Shown here: in pieces, positions 32,701 to 47,700 of the stretch
Numbering within the stretch: the stretch's first letter is position 1
How the letters are laid out: each line of letters starts with the position of its first letter
Source of the DNA: Achatina immaculata
Lineage: Eukaryota; Mollusca; Gastropoda; Stylommatophora; Achatinidae
Direction of reading: 5' to 3'
NCBI GenBank assembly: GCA_009760885.1
Contig: CM019709.1
Span: 34,248,126 to 34,312,125 of the forward strand
DNA: 64,000 nucleotides
The notes under the pieces: generated by a model
The model's input: only the letters and a program-made list of their open reading frames with translations
Told to the model about the DNA's origin: nothing
The model's database searches: none
Made by a program: the position numbers and the translations under genes

Positions 32701-35700
32701 CCACCTAGTCAGTCTACTCAGATATTTTTCTCTTAACCTCCCTCACCATTTTCCTTTGAGTTTTCCCAATAATGGAACTTGCTCTGGGAAGTTAGAAAAA
32801 GTCAACGCAGCAAATTCACAATGTGACTTGATCCCCTCTTCTCAGGATCACAAGCTGCAAGAATCTCCGAGAGCATGCTGCTGGCCTTGTATGATGCCAC
32901 ATGGCTAATCTGATGTTGACTGCTTGGCTGCTGGCCTTGTATGATGCCACATGGCTAATCTGATGTTGACTGCTTACCTGCTGGCCTTGTATGATGCCAC
33001 ATGGCTAATCTGATGTTGACTGCTTGGCTGCTGGCCTTGTATGATGCCACATGGCTAATCTGATGTTGACTGCTTGGCTGCTGGCCTTGTATGATGCCAC
33101 ATGGCTAATCTGATGTTGACTGCTTACCTGCTGGCCTTGTATGATGCCACATGGCTAATCTGATGTTGACTGCTTGGCTGCTGGCCTTGTATGATGCCAC
33201 ATGGCTAATCTGATGTTGACTGCTGGCCTTGTATGATGCCACATGGCTAATCTGATGTTGACTGCTTGGCTGCTGGCCTTGTATGATGCCACATGGCTAA
33301 TCTGATGCTGACTGCTTGGCTGTTGGCCTTGTATGATGCCACATGGCTAATATGATGTTGACTGCTGGCCTTGTATGATGCCACATGGCTAATCTGATGT
33401 TGACTGCTTGGCTGCTGGCCTTGTATGATGCCACATGGCTAATCTGATGTTGACTGCTGGCCTTGTATGATGCCACATGGCTAATCTGATGTTGACTGCT
33501 GGCCTTGTATGATGCCACATGGCTAATCTGATGTTGACTGCTTGGCTGCTGGCCTTGTATGATGCCACATGGCTAATCTGATGTTGACTGCTGGCCTTGT
33601 ATGATGCCACACAGCTAATCTGATGTTGACTGCTTGGCTGCTGGCCTTATATGATGCCACATGGCTAATGTGATGTTGACTGCTTGGCTGCTGGACTTGT
33701 ATGATGCAACATGGCTAATCTAATGTTGACTGCTTGGCTGCTGGACTTGTATAACATCACATGGCTAATCTGATGTTGACTGCTTGGTTTCTGGCCTTGT
33801 ATGATGCCACATGGCTAATCTGATGTTGACTGCTTGGTTGATCAACATCCTGGGACTTGGATAAACTTCATTTTTTAACTAAAATAAAAACTGGATTGGG
33901 GGGGGGGGGTTCACAGGTCAAATATCTCAAGCCCTGAACACCTTTCCATTCTTCTATGTCTATACAGGAATCAGTGGTGATTGTCTAGTCAAGTTCTAAG
34001 TTGTCTAGTTATGTTCTAACTATAATCTTGTATGGTCCTTTTCTGAAGGCAAAATTTTGGCCAATGATATACTTAAACAGGATTCTGATAATTACAAGTA
34101 TGGGATTCAATGGATTAATATAAACATCTGCACTATCATAGGCTGGATTATCTGGGTTATCATAAACATCTGCACTATCATAGGCTGGATTATCTCAGTT
34201 ATTATAAACATCTGCACTATCATAGGCTGGATTATCTGGGTTATCATAGACCTCTCACTATCATAAGTTGGATTATCTGGGTTATTATAAACATCTGTAC
34301 TATCATAGGCTGGATTATCTCGGTTATTATAAACATCTGCACTATCATAGGCTGGATTATTTCAGTTATTATAAACATCTGCAATATCATAGGCTGGATT
34401 ATCTCAGTTATTATAAACATCTGCACTATCATAAGTTGGATTATCTCGGTTATCATAGACCTCTCACTATCATAGGCTGGATTATCTGGGTTATCATAAA
34501 CATCTGCACTATCATAGGCTGGATTATCTCGGTTATTATAAACATCTGCACTATCATAGGCTGGATTATCTGGGTTATCATAGACCTCTCACTATCATAA
34601 GTTGGATTATCTGGGTTATTATAAACATCTGTACTATCACAGGCTGGATTATCTAGGTTATTACAAACATCTGTACTATCATAAGTTGGATTATCTGGGT
34701 TATTACAAACATCTGTACTATCATAGGCTATATATACTGCTCAGAACTCAATGACAAAAAGAAAAAAAAAAACACCACAAATGGCATTTTATCAAAATGA
34801 CTACACTCACCTAACAATAAGTCGGGCAGAAGGAAACGAAAACAAACTTCCAATTTCTCTGTGTGTAAGAAAGTACATCAAATCAGCATCGGGTAACCTC
34901 CCCTGTTTAGTACAAAGAAAACATTACTTTCACCCTCATTTAGCAGCAAAAATTGTGAACTTCCTTACTCGAACACAGACTCCTCGATATCTAAAATTGT
35001 GTTAACTACAGTATAATTCCTTTGTATTCAGTTTCATAATCTCCACCATCTATACAAGAAGAAGGGTATCTACCATGAATCTCATTAACATCAGGAGGAC
35101 TTCTTGTATACCCCCACAGTTTTCCATTTATGCTTTTTTTTTTTTTTTTGCTCTGGGGCCAGGTTTGTGCTCTGAAGTCTCTGTAGAGCACCGGTTTTGA
35201 GGATGTGTTCTCACATCTGGCAAGGTGTGTTCTCATATCTGGCAGGATGTGTTCTCACATCTGGCAGGGTGTGTTCTCACATCTGGCAAGGTATGTTCTC
35301 ATATCTGGCAGGATGTGTTCTCACATCTGGCAGGGTGTGTTCTCACATCTGGCAAGGTATGTTCTCATATCTGGCAGGGTGTGTTCTCACATCTGAAGTC
35401 TGCTCTGGGATTTTCGAAATGAGACAGTAATATGAGTGCAGCAGCCTAAATGATGGCGAGACAACCTAGAAGAAGATACACATGCTCTTGGAACTGACAA
35501 CTGGCCAAGAAAAGATCAAGAGCACCACATGGAGATGTGTCTTGTCTGCAGCAATGGGCCTGAATGGCTTGTGACTTAAATATTTAAGATCATGAAGAGT
35601 ACAATCCCCCCCCCAATTTTGTTTGGGGGGAAAAATATGCTAAAACAACTGACATAAAAGGACTAATTAAAGAACATTTTTGCATTGATCTTCTCAGAAT

Positions 35701-38700
35701 GCTGGGGGTGAAGACAGCCGATAAGGTATCAGTGATCCATAGCTGATATGCCAGCATCAGGGTTAGTGACCCATAGCTGACCAAGACCCTGTCCCAACTC
35801 TCCGTGGTACCCTCAGTAACAGGCATAGCCTGGCTAATGTGGCAGGGATCGCCACAGTCCTCAAGGTGGTGGAGTCTGCTAAAGAAGCATTGCACACCCC
35901 CCTGCTTTTTAGCTGTACTCTGGGATTGAAAAAGTAGCCGCCATGACCTGCTCTCACACCGATAAGATGCTGTGCCTCAACATCTCTACAGCATCGGCTG
36001 CAAAGAACAACAGCTCGCAGTTACAGGGAGTTCGTACAAGTCTCAGAATGCTACAAGCAGCTGAAAGAGAAATAGAAATCAAGTCATTATGTGTCGCAGT
36101 CGCTCATGGCAAATCATGTTTGTACATTTTCTTGCTGTTCTTTGTGCTTTCCAATCAGTTTGGTTGCTTTGCTTTTCCTATGCAACTTGGATCAACCCAA
36201 TAATGTCCCTCTGTTAATGTCCCTCTTTTTTTTTTTTCCCTTGAGTTTTCAGTCTCTCTAGGTTATCTGTCCTTAAGCAACTCAAAAGATTTTTGTTTTC
36301 CCCTTACAGCTTTGGCTAGTTTTTCTGATGTTCTGTAGTAACTGATCCACTTTTACTTAACAGAGTGAGGAGAAGGAAGTATACGAGGACAAGGCATGTA
36401 GAAAATTACCTCTTTATACAGAAGAGTGGCCAGTCTTGAATAAGCCAATTTGAAAACCTCGCTCATCTGGACAGAGACTGACTAGAAGGTATGGGGGGAA
36501 AATTGGTATAAATAGAACATGATGATAGAATGCTAACACAGAACATGATAATGCAATACTGGGGACATTATGATGCAACACCAACACAGAGCATGATGAT
36601 GCAACACTAACATAGAACATAATAATACAATACAAACATGGATCATAATGATACAGTATTAATATAGACATAATGACACAATACTATGGTGATACAATGC
36701 TAATACAGAACATGACAATACAATACTAACTTGGACAATTATGATACAAAATAACATAACAGAATATTCTGTTTTTTGTTCCTCCTCACCTCACCTTGGT
36801 TTGAAGCGAGAAAGAATGGACTGGACTGAAAAGGATGCTGCACTTATCAGGACCAGCGAAACAAAGCTAGCTCCATCCTACCCCCCCCCCCCCAACCCAG
36901 TTTTTGATCATCCCTGGTCTGATTAACAAGGTCCAGATCAATGTGCTTCCATGGTGGTGAAGCGTATCAAGAAGCTTCCTTCCTGGATCCATTCCAGGCA
37001 TTAAAACATGCAGCTACACTCTGCTACTCATCTGTCTCACTGCTTATGCTTCAAGATCTTTACCATAACTTTAGCTGTAAACAGCAGTCATTCAGTTGTC
37101 TGTATGTTTAGTCATTCATCTTCATCATCATCATCATTATCATCAGGTGCCTTGCCAACTGGCGTTGGCTATTATGCTTCCCCAGAGTACCCGATCCTTC
37201 ATGCGTGCCGTTAGCTCAGTTGGTAATCTCCTCTCACACTTTCTCGTCAGACTGTCCAGTATCATTTCTCTTGGTCTTCCCCTGGCTCTTCTTCCCTCTA
37301 TTTTTCCTATTGTTACAATATTTTCAATGCTCCCTCTTCTCAGTCTAGTCATTAGGTCTTGTTTTTGTACAGTCTCAAAAGTATAGATATTTCTTTCTTA
37401 CACCCTCTTGTTTCCTATTTCCTTTGAATTTTTTTAAAAACAAAGCTTCTATAACAACTCTCTTTTTTATTACAACAACTTATCCAACCATATCATGTTC
37501 TTGCATAATGATTAATAAAGGTACCAGCATCCAGCATGTCTTTAAGCATCTCACAGGGAAGCAACCACATTCTGCCACTTCACCACTGTCTGCAATTAGC
37601 CTGTGTTCAGTACCCCCAGCTGTGCTGCATGTCCTTTGTGGAACTTTGCCTCCCTGACATCTCTCCTGTAGGCCTCTCGGTAGCAAGATGCCATGCTGCT
37701 GATGCATCCATTTGCAGATCATCAATGATGTCTTGCAGCCATCTTTGTCTTGGTCTTTCTCTCTTTCTTTTTCCCATTATGTATCCTTCCAAGACTGTCT
37801 TCTCTAAATTATCATGATGTTTAATGTGTCCAAAATATTTAAGTTTTCTCTGTTTAATCTTCATTACCAGCCAGCCTTCTTCAATATTAAGTTCTTATAG
37901 AGTGGATATATGCATGCCATCCATCTTTCCATAAACAGTTCTTTGCCAGGTAGTCCTTGACTGACATCTATTCCTCTATCATTCTAATGTTTACCGGCCT
38001 TGGTTTCTTGGATTTCCATGGCACTCTCAGAGAAATTTCCCAGTTTTCTTTCTGCTTCCACAATATTAAGCATACAGAAATTTTGTTTCCATATTTTCCA
38101 TGACCTTTTTTGGTACATAAGAAGGTGATATGGACAGTATCATGTCTAGTTGCCCCCCTACCCCCCCTCCCCATCTTTTCCCCAAATGCAAGGGGAACTA
38201 AGTTTATATAACTGGACTGACCACAGAATGGAGATAAATCCTCAGCTAAGGACATGAGTAATGAATGCACAAACCATTTTGCTACTTAGATGCTTTGACT
38301 CTTCTTCTTATAGTTGTAATTAATTTGCTACTATTTACAGCTTCTCTCAGATTTTTTTCATTTACTTTCTTTTCTTGCCTCCTAGATGTACTTTCTACAA
38401 ATTCTACAAGAGTACATCTCCACGTCTTCTAATTTTTGTTTTATAAGATACTGTGCTATAAACAAATGCGAAGCTTGTTCAAGGACTTGGTCGCATCAGT
38501 ATAAAGAAAGCTTATTGAAATCCACTGAACAAACAGCTAGGGACTTCAGTAAGTTACAGACATGAATATAGGGACTTCAGTAAGTTACAGACATGAATAT
38601 AGGGACTTCAGTAAGTTACAGACATGAATATCTGAGTAGTATTTTCAGCCTCATGAAGCAGTCATAAACCAACAAGTCACAGACTTCTAGGAATCATGAC

Positions 38701-41700
38701 CCAGACACCCCCCCCCCCAACCAACACATACACACTGAGTGTCAGAAGTTTAAAGGGCTGAAACACTTGCCAAGAGGGGGCAGTGTACTTCTCTGATGAT
38801 CTGAGGAGTTGTGCTGTTTGCGCTCTACAGCAGTTTCCTGCTTATTAACAGTGACGAGAAGAGGTATTCTGTGCTAAACCAAGCCTATATTACTTGTAGT
38901 TATGTAAGAAATATGAACAACAAGCCAACAGAATTGTATTTTACCTTGCCCCACTCTCTGGCTCCAACCGCTTTCCAAGCTCTTGGCAAAAGAAACTTTA
39001 GCATCATCCTGTAAATAAAAAAATCTCAGACTTATATCATAAGAAAATGCACAAAGAAGATGACCATACCTGGTAGGGTTTTCAATTTTCTTTCATTCAC
39101 CAGTTATTGGCCTTGTTAGAAAGGTGAAATAATTTGCTTATTTTCTCTTCATTTATTAACAGTTCAGTGCAATATCTCTGCAGGCAGATATATCTCATCT
39201 TCCCCAGTATCAGCATGTCAGTTACTTATTTTTACAACTCAGTCATCTATGAACTGGTAGAAGTTCAAACTCACAGCCTCAACATTAGCATGTCAGTTAC
39301 CATTTTCACAGCTTAGCCACATGTAGACTATTAGGAGCAAGTTGCAAACTCATTAACTCCAGAAATCAGCATGCCCGTTATCCATTTTTACAACTACATA
39401 CTGCTAGGAGTCAGTTCAAAACCCACAACCTCAACATTAGCATATCAATTACTGTTTTTACCACCTAGCTACCTGTGTTGTTGATGAAACCCAAGTCATT
39501 TTGCTGGCACAGTGTGTTGAGAATTCTGCTGTTGTGTGCCAAGCAACATCAAGCTCATGAACATGCAGGTATGATTGAAGATATGAAGATTGACGTGTTT
39601 GGAAATTTTTGTTTAATTGTCAACATTAGGACATGAGGATTGTAGGGTCTTAGGGTCAAACCATTCATGCTGTCGTTGATGCCAACATGAACTGCTGTCT
39701 TCACGATCTCTGGGTCGACATTCAAGCTTCTCAGTGTTCCTATTATTTTCATGATACCGGCCCCTGGTACCGGAACCACTGAGTCCTCCGCTGAGATGGA
39801 CAACCGGTCAGTACAGATTCCTTTCGTTAGGGAGTCTCAAATCACCAAATGATTTGTGTTTTCTTTGATGTGGAAGTTGTGCTGGAAATTAGGATGGTGC
39901 TGGTGGTGATTTCAATGCTGAGATTGCTGAGAGGAATGTTTGTGTACCATGCCTGGTTTTAGTGATTTAGGAACCTGCTGACTACTTGATGCTGAGCTGT
40001 CCTGTAGAACTTCAAACCTGTTGCTAATGTGTACATTGACAAGGTACGTTATGTTAGCTTCTTTCAGCTCTTCTGATGATCCATTTCTGTTTTGTCTGGG
40101 TGTATGCTCGAGCTCCTGAAGAGATTTGATGTGTTCAGTGATGCTGGCTCAGCCTGTGATTTTGTTTCCCGATTTGGGTCAGTTTCTCCTGCAGAAACTT
40201 TCTGGATACTTCAGTGTTATTGTGGCTGAGAGTTTGTGACCGCATCAGATCAATAAGACATTTCATGCTTTGGTTTTCCTCTCTGAGGGTCATTGATTTC
40301 TCTCCTGAGACTGTCATTTTTGCTGCTGAGAGACTGTTTTATTTCAGCAGCCATGTTGTTGATGAGGGTCTTTACCAACTCTTTGACAGTATTTATTATT
40401 TCCTGTGGCCTTTTGTCAGAAGTTGAAATTTCTTGAGAACTTTGATCATCAAGTGACCCTGGACAACTGTGGTTTGTGATGCACAGGATAGTAGTAGGTA
40501 GGGCAGGAGATTTGGTATCTTGTGATTCCAGTACAGGTGGATTTACCTGCTGCACTGTGTGGCCACCGCTGTGTGTAGATTTCGACTCTGACACGACTGA
40601 TCCTGCATGTTCAGTGTCAGGATTGTTCAGCTGGTTTGAATTTAGCGCCATGTTCTCTAGACAAGCTTCTGGTACGTGAAGCATATTATCTTGACAGTCA
40701 CCTACTGCTAGAAGAGTTGTGTCTTGTGGAAGATGCAAATTAGCTACTATTTCTGTAAAAGACTGAACTCATCAGACAACCAGGAATCAACAACCTCAGC
40801 TGTACCCTGAACCAACACTTTGTTTTTGGTGTGGTATAAGTGAATGGTAAGGGCTTGCATTTTTATTATATTTTCCACATTTGTGCCATCTTTGTCCATT
40901 TTTCAGTTTGCCTGTGATACTGCTCATCCATGGCTTGCTTTATACTCTCATATTGAAGAGTACTGTGAAAGGAGATGGTAACACATTGTTCCTCATTAAG
41001 ACCTCTTTATTGTCACACCAGGCTGGTTGCTGCACCCTTGGAGTTTAGCCTTGAGGGCCTTTTTCTTAATTAAGCCATGGACTGTAGCCCACCACTGCGA
41101 CCGCACAGCCTTGTAATCTCACATACTTCCTCTTCCATGCACGATATCATCTTATATACAGGTGCTTACAATAGGGGAGCAATAGTTTGCCATGCCCACT
41201 GTCTGACACTTGCTTTGTTTAATCAACAGGTTAATTAGGCCAGGTCGTGTTTCACCACATGTGTAAAACAGCAAAAATAGGTGATTAACTAGAGATGAAT
41301 ATAACTTACGACATTTCTGGTATTATCGCAGAAAACATATACAATTTATATTCCTCACATATTTCATCGTAATCACAATCACAAGATGAATACACTGATG
41401 TAGGTTTCAACATACATTTCCTTGTAAAAGTGAGAATCCGGAGCTAAGAAAAAACATGTCCTCACGGTAGATGACTATCTCTATAACTCCAGCATTAGCA
41501 TATCAATTACCCATTTTTACAGCTGAGCCATCTGTATAGGCTGCTAGGAACAGGTTCCAAACCCATAGGCTTCCGATGACTATAGACCACTGCAGTCTAC
41601 TCATCCCTCAATTTGCCAATGTTAATTCACACCACTATGATCTTTTTAGTCTGATCAAAGAAGAATGTCATATTCTCAAAAAATGAACCAAATCAGGATA

Positions 41701-44700
41701 ATCATAGCAAAGAAATGACATTTCTCTTTCTCTCATGATTTTATGCTGCATCTTTCCAAGTTGCTTCCAGCTCATCTCTTGCTTTTTGTCCATCTATTTG
41801 TATCACTGGTTTTCCCCTGTTCTTCTCATCAACATCTTCCCCCAAAATGTGGTTTGCACAAGAAAAAAGTATTTTGTAAACTGGAGAACATCTTAAAAAT
41901 CTACATCATTCTCACTGGTAAATTTTCAAACATCCAAAAATGTCACCTTCATAAGTAAGAATATAATATCTGTTGAAATATTCTTACATGGGATCACAAT
42001 ACATTTGTCCGTAGAATAAAAATAACTCTTGTTTTTTCCCTCTCATTCTTTCTTTTACCTTTTGTGAAAGGGCAGTTTTGTCTTCATTCTATCCAGCAGC
42101 TCTGGGACAGATAGGTCACTTTTCACCGTCTTTTCGTATGACCTGGTTTTCAACATAATCTGGCAGATATCAGAGAAAGAGATTTAAGTCCTTCTCACAG
42201 TTACACACGTTAGTGAGGGTGCAGACACATTACTCAAGCTGTGTGAGACACCTGACTGCTTTCATCAGGGTTGACCAACAACAGCTGGCAAAGGCCCTAT
42301 CCTACCTCCTAGTGGTGTTCATGGAAACAGACAGTAGTCTGGTCAAGAGAACTGGGATCATAATGGGAAGATCAACATGGTCCAAACAATGCGCAGAGTC
42401 AAAGCTGGATGTGTTGGCATGAAAGGGGCATAACTGCGACACAATACAAGCAACATCCTTTTGAGGACAAATGACAATGAAGACGTAGAAGAAGATGACA
42501 CATACTAGTTAGACATGTGCATAGTCTCCATCATCTAACAGAGCCAAGAACTAGATGGTCAAGACTGTTGATACAACAGCACAGAATCTGTGACTGCAAC
42601 AATGACCATCTTTGCTGCGTGAAAAAGGTCACAGGGTATCCTTTGATAAGGCTTAAGAAACAGGCTTCTTGGCAAGGTCCACCACCTCATATACTGTGTT
42701 AATCCTACCACAGGCCAAATTATGCAAGAATGTCTGACAATATCTTGAACGGCCTTGGCTGTTTGGGTCTGGCAATAATGTAACCTCTGACACTGTCATG
42801 TCAGTATTTTTTCTGTGCAGATTTAAGGTGGTCCTAATCTTAACAGGATGGCTCTCATTCACCCCAACTTAATTCAGTAGCAAATGATAACCAGAAATCA
42901 ATGCTAACTGGCATATTTATGTAAGTACCGATCTTGAGGAAGATCTGCCGAAGGAGTCTTGAAGCAGAGATAGAAAAGATGGACTATACCTGGAGATTGA
43001 TAGATGAAACAGCTCAGGACAGAAATAAATGGAGAGTCCTTATTGATGGCCTACACCCCAGATATGGGTAAAAAAAAAGATATAGGCAAGGAAGGAAGGA
43101 ATGATCTTGAGTTACCAGGATATATTGTTTTTGTATATGCCAAAACCATAACAATAAACACTGAAATGTTATTTTCCCCTTTTCTCTGGCTTGAAAGTCT
43201 GCAGAGATTTCATTTTTATGTTAGTTCTGTCTGACTGAAACACATATTAATTTGGAACCAGTGTTGGGCAATTCAACTTTTAAAAAATATTTGAAATTTT
43301 ACTACTTAAATTTTATTTCACATACTTTAATGTGAATTTCATCATTATTCAGCCATAAAAAATCAATTCAAATCAAATAATAAGTGTATCTGTTTTAACC
43401 CTTTCCATGCCTGTCTTCCGGTTTATCATGTAGATGCCAGTCGTCAAAAATTTGACATTTGGTTTGTTTCATTAAGAAAACCAGTGTAACGTTTAGATTG
43501 TACACATTTCGTGTGCGTGTCCAGTGACACTTTTCAATATGGCGAAAGAGTGTATAGTTACAAGTGAGAAAAATGAAGAGAAACATCAAGTAATTTCAAT
43601 TTTTGGTGATGTAGATAGGGGTATGGACATGGCCTGTGACCAGACCACTGTTCTTGAATGTATCCCAAGTAGATCTAGACATATTAGACAACTGGAGAAG
43701 TAGTTAGAAGGTTATTTCAGACATTATTTTAGTGAGAATGCAACATATCAAAACAAGACAACTTCAACAGGTAGTTCTAGGCATCTCAGATCTAGAGGTA
43801 CCCAATGGTAAGTAGGACACAATTATTGTCTAAAAACAACCCATTATTTCTTTTTTTCCAAAAAAAACTCTGCATTTATGATATCTTCATACATTTAGTT
43901 ATATTTTGAAACATAATAAGTACACAGAAATACATGGAAATATTGTTTTCATTCAATTTTACAACTATACTCCCTATACATATCAAGACCCGCGATTTTA
44001 CTCCTGTATCAACTGAACGTCCACGTTTCTTCCTCCGGCACGGAAAGAATTAATAATACACAGTGCTATGTGCATTATCTCCAAGCAATAAATGGCATTT
44101 TTCTTGTAATTTATCAAGCACTATCAACAGCTAGGCATTTCATCCAAAATATTTACAATACCTTCAAAACAGATATAAATTTCTCTGGAGCAGAGCGCCA
44201 AGACTTCTCTCGGAGTTCAGACTATTCAACAGGAAAATAAAAAAAAAACCAAAAAAACAAAAAAATAAACATAAAAATCTAAGACAGCTTAACAACATCA
44301 TAGGAAATCAACTTAAAACATACATATTAACAAAAAAAAAGACATAAAATAACACAAATAATCTTCTTACTATTAGATTAAAATCAAAAGCATAACGTTA
44401 CTGCTGTAGTGTCAGACAACTTCCTTCAAGTTAAAGGCATTGTTGAAAGTTTATTAACTGGTAAGCCTGGTTGAAAATGATCAATTTTAATCAACTATAT
44501 CATCCATTTTTATGGACTATCTCAAATTATGGCAGGAAACTCTGCTGTAGGCAGCAAAACAACACAACTTCTCAGATCACCAGAGAAGTACCCTTCTCCT
44601 CAAGCAAGTACTTCAGCCTTTTAAATTTCAGATGCTCTAAGGAGGTGGCCCCCCCCCCCCCCAAAATCTCGACTCCTAGAGGTCTGCGAGTTGTTAGTTT

Positions 44701-47700
44701 ATAACCACTTCACAAGGCTGAAGACACTACTTGGATGTTCACATCTGCAATTTATCAGTTTGTTCTCAGGATTCGATATTTTTTCTTATATTAATGCAAT
44801 CAAGTCCTTGACTGCACTTCCTGTTGGCTGCTCTTGCTTTGTCCAGCGCATCATGCCCGATGATTTTGTACGACACACCCTGGAGGGAGGGGAAGTGGAA
44901 ACACAAGCCACTCTTGCCGTCAGTGTTTCTGAAGAAACTAGGAGCAATAGGGAAGTGCTCTTCTTGTCTTGTCTCCTACCTCATTTACCTTTCAGTGTTC
45001 GGGGGACAAACGATAGAGCTTGCCGGTTTGCTTCATATATCTTCTTCTCCTTCCTTCTCATCTTATATCCTTCCCGTGCCGCTAAACGTCACATAGGGCT
45101 CGCAAAGTAGTTCGCCAATTTTTCCCGTCTTTGGTGAGTCTTTCAACCTCCTCAAGGGATTTTATGCCTGTTAATTTGGCCTCTCTTAACAATGTCCTCT
45201 TCAGAGTTTCACACTGTCTGCTTCATATAATGGGATATTTAAGGTTTCTTTTCCTCCCTCCACTTCCTGCATGATGGCTTCTCCCTCTGTTTCCTACAAC
45301 TCTTAGCATGAATGTTTTTTTTGTACTACACTGCCTGGTGGTAGTTGTGTAACATGATTAAAACATTTGACTTGTTTCTGGATGTAGCCTAGTATTGGTG
45401 GTATTCCATATCTTGTCCTGAGGGTGCCATTTCTGATTCTGTCTCATCTTGTTACATTCAGTATTCTCATTAAACATCCCATTTCTGTTGTGATGAGTTT
45501 CCTTTTATTTTTAGTTGTTAGTGTCCATTTTAAGAACATGCACCTTTCCCATCGCAACATATGCCTGTGAGACCTGGACACTTAACAAAACAACTGAGAA
45601 ACACATAAATGCCTTTGAATGTAAATGCTACAGAAGAGTTCTTCAAATATCATGGACACAAAAAAGAACAAATATATCCATACTACAAGAACTTAATATT
45701 GAAGAAGGCTGGCTTGTAAAGAGGATTAAAGAGAGAAAACTTAAATATTTTGGACACATTAAACGTCATGATAATCTAGAGAAGACCATCTTGAAAGGGT
45801 GCATAATGGGAAAAAGAAAGAGAGGAAGACCAAGGTGAAGATGGCTGCAGGGCATTGTTGATGATCTGCAAATGATCTGCATCAGCAGCAGGCCATCTTG
45901 CTCACAACTGAGAGGCCTACAGGAGAGCTGTTAGGGAGGCAAAGTTCTGCAAGGGACATGCAAATGAATGAACAAATGAAAGTGTCCATGCTTGACATTT
46001 TTGAGTTGAGAGAAAGACTGCATTGTACAGGACTCTCTTTTCTCACTTCAGTTTGTGATGTATTAAGTACTGGAGAAGACAAGCAATATTTACAGTGGAT
46101 GGTCAGAAAATGAAAAAGAAATTCCCAGGGACATTATAGTGCTTGTTAGGAAAAAAAAGCCATATAAAAAAAAGGACACAAGTCTCAGAACATGACAATC
46201 ACTGAAAATCAGCGGAAACAATGTCTCAAAGGACAGACTAAATGGTCCTGGAAGATCTGAGTAGAAATATCAAGAACAGGGAAGGAAATGATCAATGCCT
46301 ACTGACATGGCACCTGTTAACAGTTGTGCTCCAAAAGTTTCTTTACTTTTTTCCAGAAGCCACCACAGGAAGATAAATGCAGCTACATGGAGAAAGTGTG
46401 TGTTATTTTGTAGAGAAATTGTCAAAGTTTCAGATATAGAGGGACTCAATGTGAGCACCCCCCCCCCCCCCCCCCCAGCTGTGACATGGCACAAGTAACA
46501 TATCTGGAGTAACAGACACTATGACATCGAAGATACGCTGCTTCAGAATGTTCTGTAGAAGTCAGGGGGTATGTACAGACTGTCATTAATGTAGTCACAA
46601 GGTGTCAGGTCTAGTGAACCACCGCAACAAATGTTAGTCATCTTTGCTGGGTCTCCCAATCCACTGACTGGGCAGGTTAGCATTCAGAAAGGGGACACAT
46701 GTCTCTGTGCTAGTGAGCTGTTGCCCCCATCTTGCCGAAAAATGAAGTTTTGGATGTCCTCTTGAAGCTGATGCATTAACCAACTGATTAACATGCTGAG
46801 ACAGGACATATCAGTTACAGAGTCTTCCTCAATGAAGACAGACCTGTAAACATTCTCCCTCAAAATGGCACATAAGACACTCATCTTTGCTGTTGTATAG
46901 AATTTTGCTACAAAATAACACACCCCTTTCCTCATGTAGCTGCATTTGTCTTCCTACAGTGGTTCCCCCCCCCAAGAGTGTAAAGGAACTTTTGGAACAC
47001 CTGAACACCCTGTATAACTAAGCTAAACAGTGCATGAGTATATCATACTTTTAGATAAAGTTTTTGGATCTGTCTATATATCTACAAATTCCTAAGGAAA
47101 ATACTTGATATAAAGTGGAACGAACTCAAGAACAACGACGAGATAAGACAAATGAGCAAACAATAACCTGTCTCATGGGTGATCAGAAAAAGAAGATGGA
47201 CATATGTAGGCCATGTGATGAGAAAAAACAATCAGAGAATACCAAAACAAGCTATCAAATGGAGCACAACAGGCCAAAGAAAAAAAGAGGTCGATCATGT
47301 GAAACTCTAAAGAAGACACTGTTAAGAGAAGCCAGTTTAGTGGACATAACATCCCTTGATGAAGCTGAAAGACTCACAGAGAACAGGAAAACTTGGCAAA
47401 CAACTATGCAAGCCCTATGTGATTTTTAATGGCACGGGAAGGGTGTAAGATTGATATATCTACACAAAACTAAGCATTAACAGAACTGATACCAACCTCC
47501 CGTAAACATCTATGCCCATGACGATTCAAAAATTCGTTCACCAACTTCTCAATATTGGAGTACTTTCTCAGCAGTGCTAAGCAATCCTGAATAATGAAAA
47601 ACAAAATTCAGACTCTGCTGCCTCAAATGAAATTGTATAATGAAATGCTTTAATCAATACAATTTTATGCCTGCATAAATGAAAAGCTTTAACTGATAAA

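Noticed and set aside
33297..34600. 70-110-codon repetitive frames in the 50/43-bp and 42-bp arrays
   Set aside because: Minisatellite artefacts; open on both strands and composed only of the repeat unit.
44691..45110. 139-codon plus-strand frame as a gene
   Set aside because: No recognisable domain, overlaps a minus-strand LINE-T end at its 3' side, and no fitting splice sites.
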